From Bacteroidota bacterium (GTDB lineage Bacteria > Bacteroidota > Ignavibacteria > OLB7), in contig JAFDZV010000011.1 in assembly GCA_018266795.1 (NCBI GenBank), forward strand, positions 1 to 54,126: a stretch of 54,126 bases of DNA. The letters run 5' to 3'. The translations under genes and the position numbers were made by a program. The notes beneath the pieces are model-generated. The model was not told where the DNA came from. It made no database searches and saw only the letters and a list, made by a program, of their open reading frames with translations. The first letter of the stretch is position 1. Every line of letters begins with the position of its first letter. Shown here one piece after another: positions 1 to 8,688 of the stretch.

Positions 1-1544
1 CACCATAACAGGGCAAGATCAGTCCCTTCCTCCACCATCGGATCGGGCATGGCCTCGCCCGCCTCCCCATCGGCTCCGGCCGGTTTCACGATCGCTCCGT
101 GGCGCATCAGCAGCTCCCAGTCCGCGGGAAGCAGGTCCGCCGGTTCCAACGGGTTGCGCGCGGGATTCACACCCGGCTCGCACGCGTCCGGACACTCCGC
201 CATCGCCTCCGTATCCGCCTGATTCCCCACCCACTGGGGTTCCAATGCCCATTGGTGCCAGGTAACGGCGGGGTAGTTCCGCGGCAGCACCGCCGAGCGA
301 CACTCCGCCAGAGCCTTGCCGGCAATGCCATCGGCCGGCAGAACAGCCTGCGCTCCATCCACGCCCTCAGCCTGCGGTTCATCCGCATTCGATCCACCCA
401 GGCCAGGGGCCGCATCCAGCCTTGCCAGCATCATCCCGAGCGCAAAGGGACCATCGGTCCGCTCCGTCACGCCGCCGTTGTTGAAGAGGAGCGTGGCGGC
501 ATCGTAGATGCCGTACGCCGCCCCAACCTCCGCGGAGCGTTCCATATCCACGGCAACCACCAGCAGGCTGCCGTTGTAATTCGCGGCGATATCCTCCAGC
601 AGCGCGGACCGCTGTTCCGGGGTGCCGCCACGCAGATCCAGCGGCGAGGAGAAATCGGCAAGCACCGGCACGCCGGAGCGCGCAAGCACCCGCTGCAGCC
701 AGATGAAGGACCGCACCGGCAGCACGCCCGATGGCGTCCCCTTCACATCGGCGAACGGGACGTTCCCTTCGCGTCCCGGAAGCCGGGGCCGGTTCATCCG
801 CGACCTCTCTCCGTAGGCACGGCCTGGAGACGCAGGCGTCTGCTCCGGGCGGCCGGCAGCATCAGCCACCGGCACGTCGCGTTGCGACATCTCATCCGCC
901 CGGGCAGACATCGCAGGCAACCCGGAACCAAAGCCGGGACTGAAGGAGTAGGCCGCAACCGGCGCACCGGCACTCCGGCGAATCGAATCCACGGCGGCCT
1001 TAACCGAAGGAAGCTCCAGCCACGCACCGAGATCCGGCTGCGCCACAAGGCTCTTGACGCTGACCAGCCCGCGGGGATCGGCAGGGCGCGTGGTAGTGGA
1101 GGCATCCAGGCCGAGCGGCCATGTGATCACCTCGTGCACAACGGTTCCTTCATCCAGGCGGATCGCCTTGCGCTCCACCAGATGCCCGGCCGTACCGGAA
1201 CTCCAGTTCAGCTTGTTGGTTGCGGCAAGGTGATAGAGCGCGGCCTCGTACTCGTCACGAAGAGCAAGCTGTGCCTCGATCCAGATACCGATATCGTCAA
1301 CACGGAGTGCACCGATGGCCAGGCGCCGCCCCTTGAGCACCGGGTCCAGCCCGTGATCGTGCAGCGTACGGCTCTTGAAGCCGCAGGCGTCCAATTCGAA
1401 CGCGGTGCGCGGGGTGAAGAAATCGCGATGGCGTGTCAGGTCGTACGCGCCCGGCGAGCCGAACACCACCAGATGCCCGGCGATGGCACCCTGCCTCGAT
1501 GCCTTGCACGCGCCGCCACAGGCGGCAATCTCCATTGCATCCAT
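1..1544 (-). CDS. HK97-type prohead protease fused to a thioredoxin-like domain (partial)
   Basis: The minus-strand frame is open from ATG at 1544 to the left edge (514 codons, no stop), with an in-frame TGA three codons before the ATG. Residues about 20-165 match the phage prohead (capsid maturation) protease fold: GHLVVFG strand, LHDHGLDP with His64, DDIGIWIEAQL, RDEYE, then WSSGTAGHL with Ser115/116 and a closing TTRPADPRG segment. His and Ser fall where HK97 gp4 has its catalytic pair. Residues about 281-370 look like a thioredoxin fold (VPVLADFSSP, then AAYGIYDAATLLFNNGG), but the CxxC pair is missing. The linker and tail are acidic and low in complexity. Known: this protease trims the capsid scaffold. 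Inferred: prophage remnant, gene transfer agent or domesticated capsid gene. No portal or terminase gene is visible upstream. No clear ribosome site; ATG 1535 is an alternative start. Confidence 0.8.
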   Translation of the reverse strand, partial: MDAMEIAACGGACKASRQGAIAGHLVVFGSPGAYDLTRHRDFFTPRTAFELDACGFKSRTLHDHGLDPVLKGRRLAIGALRVDDIGIWIEAQLALRDEYEAALYHLAATNKLNWSSGTAGHLVERKAIRLDEGTVVHEVITWPLGLDASTTTRPADPRGLVSVKSLVAQPDLGAWLELPSVKAAVDSIRRSAGAPVAAYSFSPGFGSGLPAMSARADEMSQRDVPVADAAGRPEQTPASPGRAYGERSRMNRPRLPGREGNVPFADVKGTPSGVLPVRSFIWLQRVLARSGVPVLADFSSPLDLRGGTPEQRSALLEDIAANYNGSLLVVAVDMERSAEVGAAYGIYDAATLLFNNGGVTERTDGPFALGMMLARLDAAPGLGGSNADEPQAEGVDGAQAVLPADGIAGKALAECRSAVLPRNYPAVTWHQWALEPQWVGNQADTEAMAECPDACEPGVNPARNPLEPADLLPADWELLMRHGAIVKPAGADGEAGEAMPDPMVEEGTDLALLW

Positions 1545-2081
1545 GACTGTTCAGGAAATTCCAGTGACGGAACTTCGCATGCGTGAACGAACAACGGGAG
1601 AGTCAGTGTTGGTGGGAGAGTCTGTGCCGAAGCACGTAGCAAATCTATCGCAGGCCGATGCGGATGTCAAGGCAGGCGGAACAGAAACGGATTTTCATTG
1701 AATGAAAACCAACAGCAACAACACGGCGAAACATACGCGCAGCCGCGCTGCAACCCGCGGCATCCAGCATACGCGTTCGTTACCTCCGCTTCGCTCCGGC
1801 AACTCCGCATATGCCTCCTGCCCTCCGCACGGCGCCGCTGCGCTCCGGCACCATCCGCCCGCCGGGTCACCTCACAACGGCCGCACCGGCTCGCGTGCAG
1901 CAGCCTAGGCGGGTACGGCTGCTGCGCGCTCGCCCGTGCTTTCCACACCCACTCAACCTTCAACCTCATCAAATCGCGAGCAATGATCACAGTGTTATTC
2001 GGCTCGGGAAGCGAACATTGAAAGCCTCTGTACATAGGAAGCGGTAATGATTGTGGCATTGCCGGTGTCGAGTACGCATCG
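1545..2081. other. Intergenic region without a convincing gene
   Basis: Short open frames here have no recognisable domain, start signal or plausible composition. The only clear structure is a nine-base-pair inverted repeat at 1897-1925. Confidence 0.5.
1897..1925. terminator. Hairpin, possible terminator
   Basis: Perfect stem GCAGCAGCC / GGCTGCTGC with an 11-base loop. It lies about 155 bases beyond the stop of the minus-strand gene ending at 2082. There is no T-tract, so terminator function is uncertain. Confidence 0.3.
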
Positions 2082-2867
2082 TTATCGTGCGTGCCGTCGC
2101 AGCAACCCACGCGCAAATTTCTCAAAATCCATCTTTGCAATTCTCATGCAACCATCCTCCTGAAGCGCCAGTTCAGATAGATGTTGCGGAGGCCTATGGC
2201 TCCCAACAAAGTAATACCACCCGAAGCTTGCAATCATGAATCGGTAGAACCGGAACCCCATATATTTGCCTGTCCCAGGAAAGGCGATCAACCCAAGAGG
2301 GCGCTTGCCATCGAGGGCATCAACCAGAATGGTCGTAATGCAGGGGTATTGCTCACAGCTACCCGGATCACTGGAAAGCAGCATGCACCGCAATCGTTCC
2401 TCATGCCGTGCTCCCAATTGCACCGATGCGCATTCCTTCAGCGTGGATATGCCGGCACGCCACAGGATCGAAAGCTGAAGCAGCTTGTATTGCCGATAGT
2501 CGACCCCCTGTACTATAAAGCCCTCCGCATCGTTCCGAGTACGAATGCTGGCGGGATCATGGAGGTTACCATTGAACAGTCGTGCACCATAGTCCTCGAT
2601 TCGCGCAAAACGTCCTTCACACTCGCGGCAAAGCAGTCGGTCTGTGTATCCCTTCTGCACAATCTTTGGAGTTGCGAGCCAGTTGCAGGGATTTATTTGT
2701 GGTTTGTCGAACACAAGCATCCGGTGTTTGTCATCATATGTTTCGCGGTAGAAGAACTCCGGAATGATGTGCGAGCGACACAATGGACGATCTTTCCGGC
2801 ACAACTGACAGATGGACCGAGAAATAGGGAGTGCGATAGTTGACATTGGCGTTGCTTGAAAAGGCAT
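2082..2867 (-). CDS. HNH-like zinc-binding protein
   Basis: This 261-residue protein has a CQLC knuckle at residues 20-23, the motif SHIIPEFFYR at 32-41, and a second LLCREC knuckle at 79-83. C-x2-C, S-H-I-I-P and C-x2-C in this order is the signature of a widespread HNH-related zinc-ribbon family often annotated as HNH endonuclease or hypothetical. The C-terminal 150 residues have no recognised domain but carry aromatic-rich strands. Base composition is clearly lower in GC than the flanking barrel and TonB genes, as in the divergent neighbour at 3205, which suggests transfer of both. Met8 (ATG at 2846) is an alternative start; neither start has a good ribosome site. Nuclease activity is an inference from the fold signature. 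Confidence 0.7.
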   Translation of the reverse strand: MPFQATPMSTIALPISRSICQLCRKDRPLCRSHIIPEFFYRETYDDKHRMLVFDKPQINPCNWLATPKIVQKGYTDRLLCRECEGRFARIEDYGARLFNGNLHDPASIRTRNDAEGFIVQGVDYRQYKLLQLSILWRAGISTLKECASVQLGARHEERLRCMLLSSDPGSCEQYPCITTILVDALDGKRPLGLIAFPGTGKYMGFRFYRFMIASFGWYYFVGSHRPPQHLSELALQEDGCMRIAKMDFEKFARGLLRRHAR

Positions 2868-3204
2868 GGCAACACTGACTGTGAATCGGGAAACTACGGC
2901 GTCGCGCTGTCCCCTTCAAAATAACGGGTCACATCACACCAGGAGATCGGCCCAATTCTACAGCTGGGCCTTCTTTCATCTGGAGAACTGTTTGCCAGCT
3001 ACGCCCAAACGCTGCGCACTGATAGAAATCATAAAGCCAACAAAAGCTTGGATGCTTCGTCGCCATGCGATACATTCGGATCATCGTAGTCGCGAACATA
3101 GGCAGGTACATTGTGTGGGAGATGCCGCGCATATTATTAATAGGATAGAGATCGCACGTATTGCGCCGTACTGACATAAAAATGCAAGCTTGATTGATAG
3201 CCAT
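2868..3204. other. Divergent intergenic region of the low-GC island
   Basis: It separates the divergent genes at 2867 (-) and 3205 (+) and presumably holds both promoters; none could be assigned firmly. A hairpin at 2949-2970 is followed by TTCTTTC on the plus strand. Confidence 0.4.
2949..2977 (+). terminator. Possible orphan terminator hairpin
   Basis: GGCCCA / TGGGCC with a ten-base loop, followed by TTCTTTC. No plus-strand gene is recognised just upstream, so it may be a relic or chance. Confidence 0.25.
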
Positions 3205-4062
3205 ATGCCTAATCCTCCAAACTTTCGTTTCTCGATCGACCTCGATACTTCCAAGAGTGTCGCTAAACAATCCGAGGCCGACCTTGTACAATTCCTGTGC
3301 AAGGAGGGTGACGTCTTTAAGGGTTTTGCTCGAGACTACCTCGGCCTTGATGAAAGAACGTACCTTCTTGCTACCAACGTTGTTCAGCCATTGCGTGACG
3401 GCCGGCGGCAAAAACCGGGCGATATCGATGTGCTGTTTGTCCCTGGCGCTGCTGCAGAGCAGGCTATTGCGATCGAATGCAAGGTAGTGCCGATCGTTGC
3501 CGCCGACTACGTTCGCGCTCCAGGCAATGGTGGTACGAAGGTGCCGGCCGGAGAGTTTACAGGCGAGGAGGGAGAGTATGTCTTGAGCAGCGCGAAGGCG
3601 CGCAATAGATTTCAGGCGCTACGGCGTAGCATTGAACAGGTAACGGCACTGTGCGAGCTTGGATTTCACCAGACCTATCTCTGTGTAATCGTGGCGGCGG
3701 ACATGCAGGCGCGTCAGGGATACAATTGGTTCTATCGAGTGCCCTCGGATCAGGAACATCGTGAAATCATAGATCAGTGTGTGGGTCTCGGGCTGCCGGA
3801 AGAGTGCGGCATTGTGTTCGTGCAGATCACGCAACCCTCGGAAATGTCTGTGTTATACTCAGGTGGGTTGATGTTGCGGCTCTATCGTGCCGCAACATCG
3901 CTGCGGCAGACCGCCCAGATCACTTCACGCGTTGAGCAGTTGGTAGCGGCGCCGTCCGAGTACCTTGAAAACGAGCGGATTGTGGATTCATACACAGCTC
4001 CACATTGTACCCCCACACTTCACTGTGTTCCCGGCAGGCGGCAACTTCGGTGGGATGATTGA
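3205..4062 (+). CDS. PD-(D/E)XK-like putative nuclease
   Basis: This 285-residue protein has no firm family match by eye. Residues about 73-95 read GDIDVLFVPG, a short gap, then AIAIECKVV. This is the layout of a PD-(D/E)XK nuclease core, with Asp75 and the Glu91-x-Lys93 pair on adjacent strands. A helix with E and Q residues (SEADLVQFLCKEGDVFK) precedes it, as in many such folds. Base composition is lower in GC than in the surrounding genes, like the divergent HNH-like gene. The frame is open back to a TTG at 3190, but ATG 3205 is the first ordinary start. The last 30 residues are Cys- and Arg-rich and may be loosely constrained. Together with its neighbour it could be a small defence or mobile module; that is an inference. 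Confidence 0.6.
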   Translation: MPNPPNFRFSIDLDTSKSVAKQSEADLVQFLCKEGDVFKGFARDYLGLDERTYLLATNVVQPLRDGRRQKPGDIDVLFVPGAAAEQAIAIECKVVPIVAADYVRAPGNGGTKVPAGEFTGEEGEYVLSSAKARNRFQALRRSIEQVTALCELGFHQTYLCVIVAADMQARQGYNWFYRVPSDQEHREIIDQCVGLGLPEECGIVFVQITQPSEMSVLYSGGLMLRLYRAATSLRQTAQITSRVEQLVAAPSEYLENERIVDSYTAPHCTPTLHCVPGRRQLRWDD

Positions 4063-4086
4063 GCGCTCGCAAACTCCGCACCTCCC

Positions 4087-5610
4087 CTACAACCGGAAGT
4101 GCGTCCCCAGCGTGAAGGCACCGTCAACGCGGCGGCGGTCCGCGAAGAAGAGGCTGGTTACCTCGGAGGTGGCGACGTCCAGGGAAAGCCAGCTGAACGG
4201 CCGCAGCCCAACTCCCAGCGCCATCGCCGCGCCAAGGCGGCCGCCAAGCTGCATCCCGCTCCGGAGCACGAAGAAGCTGGTGGGTCGCCATTCCGCCCCC
4301 AGCGAACAGCGCGTTGCGCGCTCGCCGCCAATCTGATGGTTCATGTCGAACGCCGTCTCGAAGCTTGCAATCAGGTCACCGGGGATTCCCGGAACGAAGG
4401 CGGTCACGTCCGCTCCCAGGCCAACGCGAAGCGTCATCGGGAGCACCGTGGTGAAGGCGCCGATGGTATCCAGCTTCGCCGTGTAGCGGTAGATCACGTC
4501 GTTGGAGATGCCGCCGTTCTGGTCCGTGAGGGTGTCGCGGATGTCCGGGTAGGAGCGGAGCCGGTTGGCGCCGTTCCAGTTGATGGTCCCCACGCCATCC
4601 AGCGCCACCCCGAACACCAGGGCGTCGCGCTTGCTTCTATCCTCGTGCGATATCTGCTGCGGGTTCAGCGGATCGCCGGTGATGGAGACGGTGGCCGCGG
4701 ACATCTTGCGCAGGATCACGATGGACATCCCCAGCCCCCCCTCCCATCCGATCGATGTCACCGTCTTGGAGCCGAAGAGCCCGGAGTTGAGGATCGCGTC
4801 GGAGGCCTTGAATTGCGAGTCCGCCGGCGTGGAGGAGCGGAACGTATACGCGCCGCGCACTTCGATGCTCCGGTAGGTTTCCCCCAGCGGCGACTGAATC
4901 ACGTGGGCGGAGGCCCAGCTGGACTGGTCCACGTCGAAGTGCACGATCCCCTCCAGGTAGGAGAGGCTGTAGCCCACGCCGAAGGCGGGGAACCAGGCGG
5001 AGGTTTCCTCCGGGTCGACCGGCCGCTCCCAGGCACTCGCCATGGTCACGGTAAGGTTGCGGGTCCAGTCGCCGCCGATCTCCGGGCTGTCGAACCGCTG
5101 GTCCTTGGCGAACACATCGCCGCTGCCAAGCACGCCGGTCCGGAAGTTCTCCGGGAAGTTCATCTGCGCGCGCACGCGGTGGCCGTAGCGGATGCCGATG
5201 GCGCCGATTCCCGGCGCCCGCAGGCGGAGTGCGAAGGCGTCCACCTCCGCATCGGCGGAAAGCCGCCCCTCCTCGATCAGCGAGGCGAGCCGAAGGCGGT
5301 CATCATCGGTGAAGATGCCGCGATCCTTCTTGTCGAAGACGAAGTTGAGCGATGATGGGTCCAGATACGTGGAACCGGCCACCGCCCCCATCGGTAGGAG
5401 CGCCAGATCAACCTCCACCTGCTGCACGCTGTCATACAGCCCCATATGTTCAAGCCCCAGCGCTCCGGGATTGGCGTAGAGCGCGGAGAGCCCGCGCGCG
5501 GTTGCCACGGAGGCCTTCCCCATGCCGATCGATTCCGCGTCGCCGCGCTGCTGCGCGCGCACCGCGGGGCAGAACGCGGGGAGCAGCAACGCCGCGAGAA
5601 GCAGCGCCAT
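4087..5610 (-). CDS. Outer-membrane barrel protein, DUF5723-like (paralogue of 23476-24915)
   Basis: The start at 5610 is chosen because GGGAGG lies about seven bases upstream and the protein then opens with a good signal peptide (MALLLAALLLPAF to VRAQQ). The frame is open further upstream, to 6186, but that extension is low-complexity. The mature 507-residue protein begins with the pattern IGMGKASVATARG, then ALYANPGALGLEH, then AGSTYLDPSSLNF. The same order (MGKARASVASVRG, NPGALDL, GSTYLSSSDF) occurs in the protein at 23476-24915, so the two are paralogues. Alternating hydrophobic strands and a C-terminal phenylalanine-leucine region fit an outer-membrane beta barrel of the FadL/DUF5723 type; substrate unknown. 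It is convergent with the nuclease-like gene at 3205-4062 and divergent from the TonB receptor. Confidence 0.75.
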   Translation of the reverse strand: MALLLAALLLPAFCPAVRAQQRGDAESIGMGKASVATARGLSALYANPGALGLEHMGLYDSVQQVEVDLALLPMGAVAGSTYLDPSSLNFVFDKKDRGIFTDDDRLRLASLIEEGRLSADAEVDAFALRLRAPGIGAIGIRYGHRVRAQMNFPENFRTGVLGSGDVFAKDQRFDSPEIGGDWTRNLTVTMASAWERPVDPEETSAWFPAFGVGYSLSYLEGIVHFDVDQSSWASAHVIQSPLGETYRSIEVRGAYTFRSSTPADSQFKASDAILNSGLFGSKTVTSIGWEGGLGMSIVILRKMSAATVSITGDPLNPQQISHEDRSKRDALVFGVALDGVGTINWNGANRLRSYPDIRDTLTDQNGGISNDVIYRYTAKLDTIGAFTTVLPMTLRVGLGADVTAFVPGIPGDLIASFETAFDMNHQIGGERATRCSLGAEWRPTSFFVLRSGMQLGGRLGAAMALGVGLRPFSWLSLDVATSEVTSLFFADRRRVDGAFTLGTHFRL

Positions 5611-6091
5611 CCATGGCCTCCCGCTTCGGCATGCGGCGCCCCGTTGCGCGAACGCTCGCGTCACGACGCCGTGAAGCATGCTGCCGCTGCACACGGCGCT
5701 TCTTGTTGCCGGGTTCGCCCACCCACGGCTGCGAAACGTAGTCGCACGATGCGGCCGGGACGGTACCTGCGGATTGGTATGGCATGCAGCGGGAAATGGG
5801 AATAGATTGGCCGGATTGTGCGCGTGCCGGTCCCGCAGGCGCCGGCCTGCAGCGGCCCGGTTTGCCGCGGACCGGTTTGCCGCGGACCGGTTTGCCGTTG
5901 GGTGCGCCGCGCGGGAAGGCAGTGTGGCTGCGGGGACGTTCATGGTTGTATACTCCGTTTCGTGGACTCGATACGGATTCCCGTACGGCCGATACAACAG
6001 GGGGCGGCGGTTGTCATCGGTATCGAAGCGGCTGCGCGCACCGGCACGCGGCACATCATCTTCATGAACGCCCATAAGCGGAGATAACGGG
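5611..6091. other. Divergent intergenic region with a triplicated 15-mer
   Basis: It lies between the barrel gene (start 5610, minus) and the TonB receptor (start 6092, plus). It holds the tandem repeat at 5857-5901. No promoter could be assigned with confidence. Confidence 0.45.
5857..5901. repeat. Three tandem 15-base repeats
   Basis: Two identical copies of CCGGTTTGCCGCGGA (5857-5871, 5872-5886) and a third diverged at its end (5887-5901). Each unit has palindromic parts (CCGG, CCGCGG). Confidence 0.9.
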
Positions 6092-8557
6092 TTGGAACCT
6101 CGAGGCGCATCGCACTGGACACGACAAGTTAGGAAATCTGCTCTGCTTCTTTTCATCATGATCCTTCTCGGGGGGCGTTCGGTCACGCGCGCCCAGGATG
6201 GCGCTGCACAATCGCTCTCCGGTATTATCTATGAAAAAGTCTCGGGGGAATACGTCACAGGGGCAACCGTAATCCTCCGTACGGACAGCGTCCAGGCCAA
6301 CGGTGCGGGGACCGGAAGCGGGGCAGGAAGCGAGACGGGAAGCGGCACCGGCAGCGGCGCGGCCGGCAGCGGAGTTCGCGGGGCGGTCAGCAATCGATAC
6401 GGGTTCTTCTCCATTGCCAACGTCCCCCCCGGCAGCTACCACCTGATGGTGCGAACGGTGGGCTTCGCCGTCTACAACCAGCCGCTCGTGATCGCCCCCG
6501 GCGAACGGGCGCCGCAGTTGAAGATCGAGCTGGAGGAGAAGCACGTGAGCGGCGACTCCGTTGTGGTAACGGCGGATCGCGATCCGGCGCCAACCGCCTC
6601 GCTCAGCCGCGTGGACCTGCGTCCGGAGATGATGCAGAAGCTTCCGGCACTGGGCGGGGAGACCGATATCTTCCGCGTGCTGCAGCTTCTTCCGGGGGTG
6701 AAGGCCGCAAGCGAGATCTCCAGCGGCCTCTACGTTCGCGGCGGTTCGCCCGATCAGAACCTGACCCTTCTGGACGGCGTGATCGTCTACAACCCCTCCC
6801 ATCTGGGCGGATTCCTGAGCACGTTCAACTCCGATGCCATCCGCGATATCCGGCTGATCAAGGGAGCCTTCCCCGCCGAGTACGGAGGCCGTCTCTCCAG
6901 CGTGCTGGACCTCACGATGCGCGAGGGAACCAAGGAGAAGATCACCGGCACCGGCGGCATCAGCCTGATCAATTCGCGCCTCACCATCCAGGGGCCCATC
7001 GCCGAAGGCTCCACCTTCATGCTCTCCGGCCGCCGGATGTATCTGGACCTCCTGTTGCTGGCGCTGAACGCCACCGACCGCGACCAGACCCCGCAGTACT
7101 ACTTCTACGATCTGAACGGCAAGGTGAACTACAAGATATCGGACAGGGATCATCTCTTCCTGAGCGGCTACTTCGGGCGCGACGTGCTGAACAGTCCGCC
7201 GGCCACCGATCTGGACTTCGGCATCAACTGGGGGAACTCTACCGCCAACCTCCGCTGGGCGCACGTGGTCTCCCCGCAGCTCTTCACCAACTTCTCCGCG
7301 GTCTACTCGGACTACGGCTTCTCCACGCTCCTCGTGGACAGGCAGAACATGCAGGACCGTACCTCCAACTTCAAATCGGTCTCAGGCATTCGCGACTACA
7401 TGCTCCGCGGCGAGGCGCAGTACTATCCGGATGACGATCACGTGGTGAAGGCCGGCATCGAGGCAACGGAGCATCGGTTCCGCGCGGATGCGAGCGTGGA
7501 GGTGAACGATTTCGGCCGTATCGATCAGCAGCCAACCATCCTCACCTCGCTGGATGCATCGGTCTACGCCCAGGACGAGTGGCAGATCACGCCGCGGCTC
7601 TCCAGCAACATCGGCGCGCGGCTCTACTACTTCCAGAGCGGGAACTATCTCCGGTTCGAGCCGCGGATATCGCTGGCATATGCGCTCGCCGAGGATCTGA
7701 TGCTGAAGGGATCGTTCGCGGTGGACAACCAGTTCCTGCACCTGATCACGCGCAACGATATCACGCTTCCAACGGACGTCTGGTTCCCCTCCACCGCAAC
7801 CGTGAAGCCATCGGAGGCATGGCAGGCCGTGATGGGAGTGGAGACGCATCTGTTCAATCACGAATACCTGCTCACGGTGGAGGGGTATTACAAGAAGATG
7901 AGCAACCTCCTGGAGTACAAGGACACGGCACAGCTTTCCATTCTGGTGCCGCTGGAAAACTCCTTCACCTCCGGCAGCGGCGATGCGTACGGCGTGGAGG
8001 TGTTCCTGAACAAGCAGGTGGGCTCCTTCACCGGATGGATCGGCTACACGCTTGCCTGGACCAGCCGCACGTTCGGGGAGTTGAACAGGGGGATGCCCTT
8101 CCCGCCCCGCTACGATCGCCGCCACGATATCTCCGTTGTGCTCACCTATCGCCTGGGGGAATCGTGGGAGCTGGGCGCAACCTGGGTGTACGGTACCGGG
8201 CAGGCCTACACCATGCCCAGCGGGCGCTATAGCGTCTCCACCGCGGCAAACGACATCCCGGTACCGGGTATCGACGACACGCAGGAGTACTACGGGCGTA
8301 ATGACTACACGGACCGCAACGGCTATCGCATCCCCGCCTTCCACAAGCTGGATCTGAACTTCACCCATTCGTTCTCGTGGTTCTCGTTGCCGTGGCAGCT
8401 TTCCCTCGATGTTTACAACGCCTACAATCACAAGAACGTCTTCGCACAGTTCGTGGAGAACCGGTACGATCCGGCCACCGGTTCCTATGGCCCGAAGCTT
8501 GTCCGGATCACGCTCTTCCCCATCATCCCGACACTCGGTATCAACTTCAAGTTCTGA
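6092..8557 (+). CDS. TonB-dependent receptor with carboxypeptidase-regulatory N-domain
   Basis: This 821-residue outer-membrane transporter starts at TTG 6092, with GGAG eight bases upstream; residues 17-35 form a signal peptide ending VTRAQ. Residues about 40-145 are a carboxypeptidase-regulatory-like domain (SGEYVTGATV, then VSNRYGFFSIANVPPGSYHL). A Gly/Ser-rich insertion of about 24 residues (71-94) interrupts it. The plug follows at about 155-270 (LLPGVKAASEISSGLYVRGG, TLLDGVIVYNPSHLGG, IKGAFPAEYGGRLSSVLDL), then a beta barrel ending in LGINFKF with the expected terminal Phe. Known: such receptors import substrates across the outer membrane using TonB energy, often with a surface lipoprotein. 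The lipoprotein gene that follows, possibly overlapping by TGATG, supports co-translation. The substrate cannot be told from sequence. Confidence 0.93.
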   Translation: MEPRGASHWTRQVRKSALLLFIMILLGGRSVTRAQDGAAQSLSGIIYEKVSGEYVTGATVILRTDSVQANGAGTGSGAGSETGSGTGSGAAGSGVRGAVSNRYGFFSIANVPPGSYHLMVRTVGFAVYNQPLVIAPGERAPQLKIELEEKHVSGDSVVVTADRDPAPTASLSRVDLRPEMMQKLPALGGETDIFRVLQLLPGVKAASEISSGLYVRGGSPDQNLTLLDGVIVYNPSHLGGFLSTFNSDAIRDIRLIKGAFPAEYGGRLSSVLDLTMREGTKEKITGTGGISLINSRLTIQGPIAEGSTFMLSGRRMYLDLLLLALNATDRDQTPQYYFYDLNGKVNYKISDRDHLFLSGYFGRDVLNSPPATDLDFGINWGNSTANLRWAHVVSPQLFTNFSAVYSDYGFSTLLVDRQNMQDRTSNFKSVSGIRDYMLRGEAQYYPDDDHVVKAGIEATEHRFRADASVEVNDFGRIDQQPTILTSLDASVYAQDEWQITPRLSSNIGARLYYFQSGNYLRFEPRISLAYALAEDLMLKGSFAVDNQFLHLITRNDITLPTDVWFPSTATVKPSEAWQAVMGVETHLFNHEYLLTVEGYYKKMSNLLEYKDTAQLSILVPLENSFTSGSGDAYGVEVFLNKQVGSFTGWIGYTLAWTSRTFGELNRGMPFPPRYDRRHDISVVLTYRLGESWELGATWVYGTGQAYTMPSGRYSVSTAANDIPVPGIDDTQEYYGRNDYTDRNGYRIPAFHKLDLNFTHSFSWFSLPWQLSLDVYNAYNHKNVFAQFVENRYDPATGSYGPKLVRITLFPIIPTLGINFKF

Positions 8558-8688
8558 TGTATACCCAACCCCGCCCCGATATCACATCCCCCGCCGCGGC
8601 GCACAGCGCCCCGTACAATGCCGCCGGCAACGCCGCGATCGGCGGCACGCTGCTCCGTGCAGCACTCCGCATCATCGCGGGCTGCCCG

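Noticed and set aside
99-1586. A long plus-strand open frame opposite the prohead protease gene
   Set aside because: Its translation is rich in Arg, His and Pro, with no domain; the minus frame carries the family motifs.
1698-2021. A plus-strand frame of 107 residues in the left spacer
   Set aside because: No ribosome site, no domain and Arg/Ala-rich composition typical of random high-GC frames.
2929-3411. A minus-strand open frame of 160 residues overlapping the nuclease-like gene
   Set aside because: It lacks any domain and runs antisense to the start of a better supported gene; kept only as a weak possibility.
5611-6186. Upstream extension of the barrel protein at 4087-5610
   Set aside because: The extra 192 residues are low-complexity, with N-R-S-A-A repeats from the 15-mers, and the signal peptide and ribosome site support the 5610 start.
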